Shown here piece after piece: positions 40,803 through 50,600 of a DNA stretch of 52,493 nucleotides. The DNA lies in the NCBI GenBank assembly GCA_902772985.1, contig CACYCP010000012.1:1-52493 (forward strand), written 5' to 3'. This DNA is from an uncultured Bacteroidia bacterium (GTDB lineage: Bacteria; Bacteroidota; Bacteroidia; Bacteroidales; UBA932). Within the stretch, counting starts at the first letter, position 1. Each line of letters begins with the position of its first letter. The translations under genes and the position numbers were made by a program. Under the pieces are notes generated by a model. That model was not told where the DNA came from and did not search any database. It saw only the letters and a program-made list of their open reading frames with translations.

Positions 40803-43800
40803 ATGACAGAGATATTGAAGGATTTGAACGAAGAGCAGCGAAGGGCTGTGGAGTGTTCGGACGGGCCGGTTCTCATTGTAGCTGGAGCAGGGTCGGGAAA
40901 AACGCGCGTCCTCACTTCCAGAATAGCTTATCTGATTGCCCGAGGGGTACCTCCCGAGCGAATCCTTGCGCTCACTTTCACGAAGAAGGCGGCAGGGGAG
41001 ATGAAGGAAAGGATAGGCCTCATGGTAGGGGAGCGTCAGGCAAAAAGGCTTTGGATGGGAACCTTTCATTCTGTATTCGTCCGTTTCCTCAGGGAATTTG
41101 CTCCGCTGCTGGGTTTTCCCCAGACATTTACTATCTACGATACCACAGATTCTGTCAGCGCCATCAAAACTTGCATCCGCCAGCTTTCCCTGGACGAAAA
41201 GATATACAAGCCCAAAGAGGTCCTCTCCCGCATTTCCCGGGCCAAGAACGACCTTATCACCCCTACGCCCTACATGAACGGAGCAGGTGGATACAGGGAA
41301 AACGACACAAGGCAGAAGAAGGGGGAAATATACCGCATCTTCGCGCTCTACTGCCAGATGTGCAAGAACTCCGGCGTGATGGATTTCGACGACATCCTCC
41401 TTTATACCAATATTCTCTTAAGGGATAATCCCCAGGCTCTGGAGTCCATCGCAGGCCGATTCTCACACATTCTGGTGGACGAGTACCAGGACACGAACGC
41501 CGCCCAGTACATTATCCTGAAAAGACTGTCCTCGACTCACAGGAACCTTTGCGTGGTGGGGGATGATTCCCAGTCCATTTACGGCTTCCGCGGCGCCCAA
41601 ATCGCGAATATCCTGAATTTTCAGAAGGATTTTCCGGAGGCAAGGATCTTCCGCCTGGAAAGGAATTACCGTTCCACCCAGACCATAGTGGATGCCGCCA
41701 ACGCCCTCATAGCCCATAACCAGGGACGCATCCCCAAGAACTGCATTTCCACCGGGGAAAAGGGCGAAAAGATACACCTTGTCCGAAACTTTACAGAACA
41801 GGAGGAAGCTTTCACAATAGCATCGGCCATACAGGACAGGCTGCGCAGCAGCCATTGCAGTTATCGGGATTTTGCTATCCTTTACAGGACAAATTCCCAG
41901 TCCAGGGCCTTGGAAGAGCAGCTCCGGCGCCGCAATATTCCTTATATGGTTTATTCCGGGAACACCTTTTTTGAAAGGGCCGAAGTCAAGGATATGATGG
42001 CCTATTTCAAACTGGCGGTCAATCCTAACGACGATGAGTCGTTCCGCCGTGTGGTAAACAAGCCTGCAAGGGGGATAGGTGACACCTCCATGCATTCGCT
42101 TCAGGCGGCTGCCCTTTCAGAGGGGATATCGCTTTCCCGTGCCGCATTCCTCCCGAATCTGGAAGAATTCGGCCTGAAAAGTGCCGCCATCGGCAAGATA
42201 AGGGCGTTTTGCCAGATGATGCAGGGCGCTATGGACAAGGCCCAGCTTCCCGATGCCTACGACCTCGCGGTAGAACTGGCGAATGACAGCGGCCTTTATC
42301 AATATTACAAATCCGACACTTCGGTGGAGGGGCAATCGCGCATGGCCAATGTCCAGGAACTCCTGGACAGTGTAAAAGGCTTCGTGGAAGAGGCCGAGGG
42401 TGAAGTTACCCTTGGGGATTACCTGGAAGACATTTCCCTCCTTTCAAATGCCGATACTGCCGATGACGATGAAAACGGCAGTAACAAGGTGGCCTTGATG
42501 ACAATCCATTCCTCCAAAGGATTGGAATTCCCTTACGTATTTGTGGCCGGGATGGAGGAAAACCTTTTCCCCTCCGTCGGTTGGCTGGCCGATGTCAAGG
42601 AAATGGAAGAGGAAAGGCGGCTCTTCTATGTTGCAATTACCCGGGCCATGAAAACCGTGACACTTACTTTCGCCTCCACAAGGATGCGTAACGGCAAACA
42701 CGAAAGCAACTCTCCCAGCCGTTTCCTGCGGGAACTGGCGCCACAGTATCTGGACAGGCCTTTGACCAATGTGGATATGGAGCAGGATTACAGCGCTGAA
42801 AGTCCCTTCCGTTTTGCATCCAGAAAGTGGACGGCTCCCGTGCAGAGGCCTGCGGCCCCTCTTTCATCATCAAAACCGGTTTCAAACATTCCGGTGAAAC
42901 CTGCGCTTGTCGATCCTGATTTCAAGCCAGAGGCGATGACCAGTTTCAAGGCGGGGGACAGGATAGAGCATAACCGTTTCGGGGCGGGGGAAATCCTTGA
43001 AATAAGCGGCCAGGTCCCTGATCTGAAAGCCAAAGTCTCTTTCGATAAATATGGGGTAAAACTGCTCCTGCTGAAGTTCGCGAAACTTCGTCACCTGCTA
43101 CCACTTATTACTATCTGCTTCCTGATAGCCTCCTGCGGGGTCGTTCGCCCTAGAAATGCCCCATACTATCATGCCGGTCCGGCGGAAAAAGCCGGTTACG
43201 AGCATCAGGGAATCTTGGAAGAGCACCATTATCCCTGTAGCGAGCCAGGGCTCACCACCCGTCGCATGATTGTTTATCTTCCGGCCGATTATTACAAGGA
43301 TACCACTGTCCGTTACCCGGTGTTTTACCTCCTGCACGGCGCCAGGGGCTATGAAACTTCGTGGATTAAAAAGGGGAGTGTGCTGGAGATTACAGACAGC
43401 CTGCGCGCCAACAATCTGGTAATTCCAAGCATCATCGTTATGCCCAATACCAACCAGTACAACGACGACAACGATTATGATGACGGTCGCTACAAGGACG
43501 CTTTTGAATCCATTTTCGAGGTGGACGGAAAGGTGGAAAGGGCTTTCCTTCACGATGTGGTGGAATATGTGGACAGTGTTTACCGCACCGTGCCTGAATC
43601 CACGCACAGGGCCATAAGCGGCCTTTCCATCGGCGGGCATCAAAGTCTGCACCTTGCCGCCTTTTATCCTTATACCTTTTCTTACATTGGAGCCTATTCC
43701 CCTTATTGGTGGAGCCTTGGAAAACTTAAGCACAGAAGACTTTTCTACCGGGATTTCAAAGAGCTGTTGGCAACGCAGTTCAAGATTAACCCGCCGATCC

Positions 43801-43994
43801 GCTACTATCTTATGACAGGCGATGTGGATATAGTGCGTCCTTCGACTGCAAAATTCTGCCGTTATCTGGACAAGAAAGGCTATGAGCATGAGTATGTTAT
43901 CCTTCCCGGAGGGCACGACTGGCCTTGTTGGAAGGCCAATCTCATACTTATGATGGAAAACGCCTTCAAAGGAAAAGAAACAAATGAAAACTGA
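40803..43994 (+). CDS. UvrD/PcrA-type helicase fused in frame to a lipoprotein-like esterase
   Basis: 1063 residues in one open frame. Residues 1-762 are an SF1 helicase: Walker A GAGSGKT (28-34), DEYQDTN (Asp226-Glu227), LERNYRSTQTI, MTIHSSKGLEFPYVF and VAITRAMKTV, ending in VSFDKYGVKLLLLKFAKL, which looks like the normal C-terminus of Bacteroidota PcrA. From about residue 763 a lipoprotein signal (LLPLITICFLIASC, Cys778) is followed by an esterase-D/feruloyl-esterase-like alpha/beta hydrolase with YPVFYLLHGARGYETSW, nucleophile Ser942 in ISGLSIGGH and His1038 in LPGGHDW. No stop, ATG or GTG separates the parts. Either the stop was lost, or internal (CTG) initiation makes the exported enzyme. 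The last bases overlap the next gene by 11. Confidence 0.8.
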   Translation: MTEILKDLNEEQRRAVECSDGPVLIVAGAGSGKTRVLTSRIAYLIARGVPPERILALTFTKKAAGEMKERIGLMVGERQAKRLWMGTFHSVFVRFLREFAPLLGFPQTFTIYDTTDSVSAIKTCIRQLSLDEKIYKPKEVLSRISRAKNDLITPTPYMNGAGGYRENDTRQKKGEIYRIFALYCQMCKNSGVMDFDDILLYTNILLRDNPQALESIAGRFSHILVDEYQDTNAAQYIILKRLSSTHRNLCVVGDDSQSIYGFRGAQIANILNFQKDFPEARIFRLERNYRSTQTIVDAANALIAHNQGRIPKNCISTGEKGEKIHLVRNFTEQEEAFTIASAIQDRLRSSHCSYRDFAILYRTNSQSRALEEQLRRRNIPYMVYSGNTFFERAEVKDMMAYFKLAVNPNDDESFRRVVNKPARGIGDTSMHSLQAAALSEGISLSRAAFLPNLEEFGLKSAAIGKIRAFCQMMQGAMDKAQLPDAYDLAVELANDSGLYQYYKSDTSVEGQSRMANVQELLDSVKGFVEEAEGEVTLGDYLEDISLLSNADTADDDENGSNKVALMTIHSSKGLEFPYVFVAGMEENLFPSVGWLADVKEMEEERRLFYVAITRAMKTVTLTFASTRMRNGKHESNSPSRFLRELAPQYLDRPLTNVDMEQDYSAESPFRFASRKWTAPVQRPAAPLSSSKPVSNIPVKPALVDPDFKPEAMTSFKAGDRIEHNRFGAGEILEISGQVPDLKAKVSFDKYGVKLLLLKFAKLRHLLPLITICFLIASCGVVRPRNAPYYHAGPAEKAGYEHQGILEEHHYPCSEPGLTTRRMIVYLPADYYKDTTVRYPVFYLLHGARGYETSWIKKGSVLEITDSLRANNLVIPSIIVMPNTNQYNDDNDYDDGRYKDAFESIFEVDGKVERAFLHDVVEYVDSVYRTVPESTHRAISGLSIGGHQSLHLAAFYPYTFSYIGAYSPYWWSLGKLKHRRLFYRDFKELLATQFKINPPIRYYLMTGDVDIVRPSTAKFCRYLDKKGYEHEYVILPGGHDWPCWKANLILMMENAFKGKETNEN

Positions 43995-45357
43995 TATGAA
44001 ACCTTATCTTCTTCTTTTTTCAGCGGCTATGCTGCTTATCGCATCCTGTGCTCCAAAGAGTGTCCAGGAAGAGCCTGAATCCGATGACCAGAAGGCCGTC
44101 AGGATGGAATGGTTTTCCCAGGCCAAACTGGGTATTTTCATTCACTGGGGCATATATTCCAGGGGCGACTGGTCCGAGAGCTGGGCTTTCCATAACGGGG
44201 TTGTAAGCATGGAAGACTATTTCGCCCAGGAAAATGATTTTACGGCAAGTGATTACAATCCGGCCGAGTGGGTGCAACTCATCAAGGAAAGCGGTGCGAG
44301 ATATACGGTCATAACCTCCAAACACCACGACGGTTTTGCCCTTTGGGATACCAAGGCTGGGGATGTGAGCGCCGTCAAAAGTTCGGCGGCAGGAAGGGAT
44401 GTGCTCACTCCTTTCGTAGATGAAGTCCGCAGGCAGGGCGGCTTGAAATTAGGTCTATATTATTCGCTTATCGATTGGCCCAGAGAGGATTATCCAAATG
44501 TTTTCAGGGCTGGTCCCGCGCGTTACGACATCCACCAGGAGCCGGAGCGCTGGCAGCACTTCCTGGATTTCAACACGGCCCAGTTGAAGGAGATTAACGA
44601 GGGTTACAAGCCGGACCTTATCTGGTTCGACGGCGACTGGGAGTTCAAGGCAGAAGAATGGGATTCCCCGGGAATAGTGGCCATGCTCCGTGAAAGCAAT
44701 CCCGACGTTATAATCAACTCCAGGATAAACGGTTACGGAGATTATGCCACTCCCGAACTGGGTGTACCCGTAGTCCGTCCGAAAGACCGCTGGTGGGAGA
44801 CTTGCATGACAATAAACAATTCCTGGGGCTTCCGAAAACGCGATACTCGCTTCAAATCTCCCGATACCATAATCCGTATGCTGGTCGACTGTATGTCCCT
44901 GGGCGGCAACCTCCTGCTGGACATCGGCCCCCGTGCCGACGGTACAATCCCGGAGGAGGAAGTCCAGATTCTGAAAGAACTTGGCCGATGGATTTCCAAA
45001 CATGAAGAAGCGGTCTATTCCACACGTGCTGGCATCACGCCGGGACATGTCCAGGCCTACACCACATTGAATAAAGAAGGAGACATTCTCTATTTGTATT
45101 TCCCATATACACCTAACGAATCGATTGAGGTTAAGGGTCTTAAGTCACGCGTAAAGAATGTCCGTGTGGTCGGGACCGACAGGCAGCTCCGCTGGAGGCT
45201 GTATAACGACATTGACTGGAGCGAAACTCCCGGCGTATATTACATTCAGGTTCCTGCCGATGTCCTTGACCCCAGGATGACGGTCCTTGCCCTGGAACTG
45301 GAAACCCCGGCCACCCTTTATGAGGGCTCAGGCCAGGTAATAAGTTTCAACGAGTAG
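43984..45357 (+). CDS. GH29 alpha-L-fucosidase lipoprotein
   Basis: 457 residues with lipobox IASC (Cys22, MKTDMKPYLLL start). GH29 barrel: LGIFIHWGIYSRGDWSESW, TSKHHDGFALWDTK, nucleophile Asp216 in LIWFDGDWEF, and GGNLLLDIGPRADGTI. A short C-terminal beta domain follows (about 360-457). It is a second, different fucosidase in the window and lacks the F5/8-like domain of the first. It overlaps the esterase reading frame and is probably cotranscribed with it, giving a candidate glycan-trimming pair. Confidence 0.92.
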   Translation: MKTDMKPYLLLFSAAMLLIASCAPKSVQEEPESDDQKAVRMEWFSQAKLGIFIHWGIYSRGDWSESWAFHNGVVSMEDYFAQENDFTASDYNPAEWVQLIKESGARYTVITSKHHDGFALWDTKAGDVSAVKSSAAGRDVLTPFVDEVRRQGGLKLGLYYSLIDWPREDYPNVFRAGPARYDIHQEPERWQHFLDFNTAQLKEINEGYKPDLIWFDGDWEFKAEEWDSPGIVAMLRESNPDVIINSRINGYGDYATPELGVPVVRPKDRWWETCMTINNSWGFRKRDTRFKSPDTIIRMLVDCMSLGGNLLLDIGPRADGTIPEEEVQILKELGRWISKHEEAVYSTRAGITPGHVQAYTTLNKEGDILYLYFPYTPNESIEVKGLKSRVKNVRVVGTDRQLRWRLYNDIDWSETPGVYYIQVPADVLDPRMTVLALELETPATLYEGSGQVISFNE

Positions 45358-45369
45358 TGGAGAAGAACC

Positions 45370-45645
45370 ATGAAAAAAAGCACAATCACCCCCTGGAGTT
45401 GGATAAGCTTGCAAGCCCACCATTCTCTTGCCAAGGACAAGCATAGCAGCCTTACGGTGGCGGTTTGCGTCCACGATACGAATCAAGCCATAGCAATAGG
45501 CCTGAGCCTGCCGCCTGCCGTTTTCGAATCGGCCAAACAGGTTCTTATCTATCAAAAGACCGGCGATTCAATCGTGAGGAATCTTTCTTCAAAGAATATC
45601 CGTCCTTTCGGTATGATTTCGCAGTGCAGCGAAATGCTTCCTTAA
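45370..45645 (+). CDS. Small hypothetical protein
   Basis: 91 residues starting MKKSTITPWSWISLQAHHS and ending ISQCSEMLP, 12 bases after the fucosidase stop. No signal peptide, membrane segment or known motif is recognised. The composition is protein-like (helical middle LSLPPAVFESAKQVLIYQ) and the start has a purine-rich upstream (gtggagaagaacc). It may be a real small gene or a remnant; there is no further evidence. A promoter for the next genes lies just after it. Confidence 0.35.
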   Translation: MKKSTITPWSWISLQAHHSLAKDKHSSLTVAVCVHDTNQAIAIGLSLPPAVFESAKQVLIYQKTGDSIVRNLSSKNIRPFGMISQCSEMLP

Positions 45646-45659
45646 TGAGAAATATTTAC

Positions 45660-45667
45660 TATATTTG
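45660..45667 (+). promoter_or_regulatory. Candidate -7 element (TATATTTG) of the steroid-reductase-like cassette
   Basis: TATATTTG lies 30 bases before the ATG at 45698 and gives the two reductase genes their own start of transcription. A three-codon frame (ATG GAT TTG TAA) sits in the leader directly before the start codon. Confidence 0.5.
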
Positions 45668-45697
45668 CAGGAATTTTGCCTGTAAATGGATTTGTAA

Positions 45698-46468
45698 ATG
45701 ATATCCTTTCAAGCATTTAACATTTTTCTTATAGTAATGAGCGCCATAGCGGCGGCGGTTTTCGTGGTCCTTTTTTTCGTGGATGCCGGCTATGGAAAAT
45801 TTTATCAGCCCAAGTGGGGCCCTTCAGTGGACAACCATTTGGGATGGTTCCTTATGGAAGTGCCTGTGTTCATTGCAATGCTGGTGCTTTGGTGGCTTTC
45901 TCCAATACGTTCCGACAGCACTAGAGTGGTTTTCCTGCTTCTTTTCGAACTTCATTATTTCCACCGCTCATTCATTTTCCCTCTCCGGCTTCGCGGACAT
46001 AGCCGTATGCCCCTTTCAATCATCTTGATGGGTGCCCTTTTCAATACTCTTAACGCTTTCATGCAAGGCGGTTGGATATTTTACTTCTCACCGGTGAACT
46101 ACTATTCAGGCGGATGGCTCACCAGCGTTCCGTTCATCACCGGTACGGCTTTGTTTTTTGCCGGTTTGTACATAAACATTCAGTCCGACAACATCATACG
46201 CGACCTTCGCAAACCCGGAGACAGCGCACATTATCTTCCGAAGGGTGGTATGTTCCGTTTTGTGACCAGTGCCAACTACTTTGGCGAATTTGTGGAATGG
46301 GTGGGTTTCGCTATCCTTACCTGGTCCTGGGCCGGAGCGGTATTTGCGTTTTGGACCTTTGCTAACCTGGCACCTCGTGCGGCTCGGATTTACGACCTTT
46401 ACCTTAGTGAATTCCCTGGACAAATTGATACTACAAAAACTAGGCGGATGATTCCGTTTATTTTCTGA
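45698..46468 (+). CDS. Steroid 5-alpha-reductase (3-oxo-5-alpha-steroid 4-dehydrogenase) homologue
   Basis: 256 residues, integral membrane with about seven hydrophobic segments. The C-terminal third carries the family signature: LPKGGMFRFVTSANYFGEF, then VEWVGFAILTWSWAGAVFAF, FANLAPRAARIYDLYLSEF and a final RRMIPFIF. This is the pattern of SRD5A1-type enzymes, which use NADPH to reduce the C4-C5 double bond of 3-keto-4-ene steroids to the 5-alpha product. The length is normal for the family. It is one base upstream of an old-yellow-enzyme gene, so the two are an operon. In known gut Bacteroidota, 5-alpha-reductases act on bile acids and steroid hormones; activity here is inferred. Confidence 0.88.
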   Translation: MISFQAFNIFLIVMSAIAAAVFVVLFFVDAGYGKFYQPKWGPSVDNHLGWFLMEVPVFIAMLVLWWLSPIRSDSTRVVFLLLFELHYFHRSFIFPLRLRGHSRMPLSIILMGALFNTLNAFMQGGWIFYFSPVNYYSGGWLTSVPFITGTALFFAGLYINIQSDNIIRDLRKPGDSAHYLPKGGMFRFVTSANYFGEFVEWVGFAILTWSWAGAVFAFWTFANLAPRAARIYDLYLSEFPGQIDTTKTRRMIPFIF

Positions 46469-46469
46469 G

Positions 46470-47687
46470 ATGATTGATTCGCAAGTATTTACTCCTGTTA
46501 AGATTGGGCCGATAAGCCTTCGAAACCGAGTTATACGCTCGGCTGCTTTCGAGAATATGGCCTACGACAACAAGCCTTCACAGGACCTTTTCGACTACCA
46601 CCAGGCTGTCGCACGCGGAGGAGTCGGCATGACCACGCTTGCATACGCATCTGTCAGCCAAAGCGGCCTGTCCTTCAAAGGCCAGTTGTGGATGCGGGAG
46701 GAGATAGTTCCCGCTCTCAGGCAAATCACTGACGCCGTGCATGCCCAGGGTGCAAAATGCTCCATCCAACTGGGCCATTGCGGCAATATGACTCACCGAT
46801 CCACTTGCGCTTGTATGCCCATGGGCGCTTCCGGAGGCTTTAACATCTATTCGCCAACCTTCGTGCGCAAAATGTCGCTGAAAGACATAGACAAGTTGGT
46901 GGAAGATTTCGGCATTGCAGTGAACCTGGCTCGCAAGGCAGGCTTCGACTGCGTAGAGATTCATGCTGGCCACGGATACCTTATCAGCCAGTTCCTTTCA
47001 CCCTATACAAACCATCGTCGCGACGAGTATGGCGGCTCGCTGCAAAACCGTATGCGCTTGATGCAAAGGGTTATCCGGCGTGTGCTTGAGGCTGCGGCCG
47101 ATGACATGGCGGTAATTGTCAAGATGAACATGCACGACGGTTTCCGCAGCGGAATGCAGCAGGAGGAATGTCTAGAAGTGGCAAAGGAATTGGAAAGGCT
47201 GGGTGTCCACGCCATAGTGCTGTCGGCCGGATTTGTGAGTAAAGCTCCAATGGAGGTGATGCGCGGAGCCATGCCGCTTCGCACGCTGGCCTATTATACT
47301 GATTGGCGTACGATGTGGTGGTTCAAGGCTTTGATGCCCATCGCCGGCCGCATTCTCATTCCAAGCGTTCCTTATAGCGAGGGCTATTTCCTCGAGGAGG
47401 CAAAACTTTTCAGGGCTGCTTTAAAACTCCCTCTCATATACGTGGGCGGCCTTGTTTCGCTCGACAAGATGGAAGAGGTGCTCTCTGAAGGTTTCGATGC
47501 CCTTCAGCTTGCTCGTGCGCTTATTCATGATACGGATTTTGTGAATAAACTCCACAGCGGAGAGATTACGCGCAGCGGCTGCCGCCATTCGAACTACTGC
47601 ATAGCCCGTATGTTTACGCTGGATATGAAATGCAGCGAATGCGTGCCTGACCTTCCTGCCAAACTTCGCCGCGAGGTGGAAAATTAA
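46470..47687 (+). CDS. Old-yellow-enzyme family flavin oxidoreductase (steroid/bile-acid ene-reductase candidate)
   Basis: 405 residues. The FMN TIM barrel begins FTPVKIGPISLRNRVIRSAA and includes IQLGHCGNMTHRS, EIHAGHGYLISQFLSPYTN and RRDEYGGSLQNRMRL, close to the 2,4-dienoyl-CoA reductase/BaiCD-like clade. It stops near a Cys-containing segment (GCRHSNYCIARM then MKCSEC), so it may hold an iron-sulfur centre, but the C-terminal NAD(P)-binding domain of BaiCD/DCR enzymes is missing. It therefore may need another electron source. It follows the 5-alpha-reductase homologue by one base. A 5-beta-reductase or delta-1/delta-6 ene-reductase role is plausible. Confidence 0.78.
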   Translation: MIDSQVFTPVKIGPISLRNRVIRSAAFENMAYDNKPSQDLFDYHQAVARGGVGMTTLAYASVSQSGLSFKGQLWMREEIVPALRQITDAVHAQGAKCSIQLGHCGNMTHRSTCACMPMGASGGFNIYSPTFVRKMSLKDIDKLVEDFGIAVNLARKAGFDCVEIHAGHGYLISQFLSPYTNHRRDEYGGSLQNRMRLMQRVIRRVLEAAADDMAVIVKMNMHDGFRSGMQQEECLEVAKELERLGVHAIVLSAGFVSKAPMEVMRGAMPLRTLAYYTDWRTMWWFKALMPIAGRILIPSVPYSEGYFLEEAKLFRAALKLPLIYVGGLVSLDKMEEVLSEGFDALQLARALIHDTDFVNKLHSGEITRSGCRHSNYCIARMFTLDMKCSECVPDLPAKLRREVEN

Positions 47688-50600
47688 TCCTTCCCCCAAT
47701 CCTTGTTGGGCTCCGGGCCCATTTCCAATACCAGGCTTCCGCCACACAGCAGTTCGGAAGCAGGGAAGTGGAAGCTTTGCAAGGGCTTTCCGTTCAGGAT
47801 GGCACTTTGGACATAAATGTTTTTGCGTGAAGCATTCCTGGCTTCAATTACAAATTCCCGGCCTCTGCCATAGCGGTTCCCCAGATTAATCACAGTCTTC
47901 GGATACAGGGGGCTGGCTATCTCATAAACAGGGTTTACCCTGCAGCCTCCGTCGGTTTGGAAAAGCCCCAGGGCGGCCATTACGAACCAGGCGCTCATCT
48001 GTCCCTGGTCCTCGTCTCCAAGATAAGCGTTAGAGGCTCCTGTACCGTAATATCTGTCTATCACCGAACGGGCCCATTTCTGGGTGAGCCAGGGTGAACC
48101 GGCCCAGTTGAACAGGAAGGCAAAATGCATGCTCTGCTGGTTGCCCTGAACCACGGGGAAGTCCCAATAGGCTTCGTTCGGGGCGTTATATCTGGTTGTC
48201 TCTGAAACCCGGAAACCCCAGTCGAGGCGCTCCACAAAGTCTTTCCTGCCCATTATCTCTACCAAGGCAGGCACGTCCTGAGGTACAAAGTAGCTCAACT
48301 GCCATCCGTTTCCCTCTACATAGTGGTGATTTGCACCGGAGCGGAACGGGTCGAAATCATCGAGAAAATGGCCTGTCGTGTCTCTCATCTGGGCATATCC
48401 GTTTTCAGGATTGATGGCATTTTTCCACCACGAGCCGCGCTCTGCGAAAATCTTTGCCTCATCGCTCTTCCCCAGGGCCAGGGCCATCTGGGACACTGTC
48501 CAGTCGTCAAACGAATACTCCAGGGTATTGGAAAACCGTCCCTTCTCGTAGGGGATATAATGGTACTTAAGATATGGGATAAGGTCCCGGTTTCCTGCAA
48601 ATCCACCTGCAACCTGGGTGGCCGGGGTAGTCTGCATCTTCAAGATTGCCTCAAAGGCTTTTTCGGCATCATAATCCCGTATTCCCATCTGATATGTCGA
48701 AACTATGAGGGGAATTTCGTGCTCGGCAACCATCACGGGGATGTATTCCATGCCCGCCGGCCCCTTTCCAAGCCATCCGCAGGCATCGTAAAGGGCCAGT
48801 TGGGAATTAACCCAGCGGGAACTCCATTCCGGGGTAACAAGATTCCAGAACTGGTTCAGGTTCCAGAATGTGTTCCAGAAGGCGTCACAGCCAAGGGCAA
48901 CAAGCCCATCTTTCTCCAAATGGCGGACTTTCTCGTCCGGTGCCATCCAATCGCCGTTTACATCGCTCCAAAGGTTCCGGCAATTGGCCCTGTACATATT
49001 GGTATAGAAACGGACTTTCTCCAGGCGGTCATCCGTAGTGATATCAATCCGGTCCAGTATATCGTTCCATGCCGCTTTCTGATTCTCCACCACGGCGTTG
49101 AAATCCCATCCGAAGCGGGCGGAAATTTCCGTTTCAAGGTTCTCTCCGGCATTCTCCAGGCTCACCAGTGAAATCCCTGTCCGAACCATCACAACAGGGT
49201 GCTCCTTTGTGTCGAATTCCACGAACATCCCTCCATCACCTATATTATGGCCGATAAGCCTTTCTGCCTGCTCTACTTTGTCATCTTTCCAGATACCGGT
49301 GCGAAGGATGGGCGAGTCGAATTCCATGACGAAGTGAACGGAGTATTCCTGATCGGCATCGTTGCTCCACACGTGCGGGCGAGGGGAGATCTGATGGCTG
49401 ATACCTTCTATGCGACGGTCAGAAACCTTGCGTACGTCCACGTCCACCAGGTCGTAGCGGTATTCGGCCGGTATTTTAAGGTCGATCATCACTCTTCCGT
49501 CCTTATCTTGAGGGAAGGTGAATTTCATGAGGGACGCCCTTTCGGTCGCTGTCATTTCGGCCCAGATTCCGCTGTCCGAAAGAAATACGCGATAGGCCCC
49601 CAGAGACGCCTCCTCCGTGGATTTGTCTATGCGGGAACGGTAACCTTCATCCGCTTTGTACTGGTCGCCGACCTGTGTCTGCAAAGGGCCGTTGGTGGGC
49701 ATGACACCGAGCGCCGCCATAGTCCATTCGTGAATGTGGGAGAAACAGCCGATGCTTTCGATACTGGGCTGATAGCCGGACTGCCAGCCTGCATTCTCGT
49801 TGTCGGGACTTAGTTTGACCATGCTGAAGGGCATCCACGGCCCTGGCGCAATCATCCAGCGGGAATGAGCGGTGCCCATATGGGTATCAACGTAATCGGC
49901 ATGGGTCTGAAGCGGTTTGGGCGCCCTGTCAACCGTCCCTTCCTGCAGAAGATAACGGTCGGCAAAAATCTGATATTTGGATGTTTTCGCCTTTTTGACG
50001 GCTTTCATGGGCACTTCAAGGACATAGCGTGCAGTGTCCAGATGTGTGGCGTAAATCTTTTTGCCGTCCAGCAATACCGACAGCTCCTGGAAATCACTCA
50101 TGTGCTCTATGTCAAGAAGAAGAGGCTGCACCCGGCCGGAAGAGGCCAACTCATAATCGGCGGCTTTCACGGAGCGGACGAACGCGAAAGGATTCACGGG
50201 GCGCATCTTCATTCCTTCGACCCCTTCAAGACGAATCTGGTCAAAAACAATCCAGGAGCCCTCCAGGATTGTCAGGCTGATGCAGTTGCCGCCTTCCTTA
50301 AGCACTCCGGGGAGCAGGGGAATCTTCACAAGAAGTTCATCACGGATCTCGTGGTATGCCGCGGTCCCGTTTATGGACACTTTGAGCCGGGACAGGCCTT
50401 CGCTCACATTGGCAAGGTCAATCACCAGAGATGCATCACCTGTCTTTTCCAGGCCGAAAAGAATGTTCAGAACCTGCGTGCGGCAACCGGCCTCGTTGGA
50501 AGAACCTGCCCATCTGTCAGCGGGCCCCGGCAGAATATAAGGGAAATCAGTCCCCGGATGGGAATATCCCACAAGGAAATATCGGTCCTCAAAACCGAAA

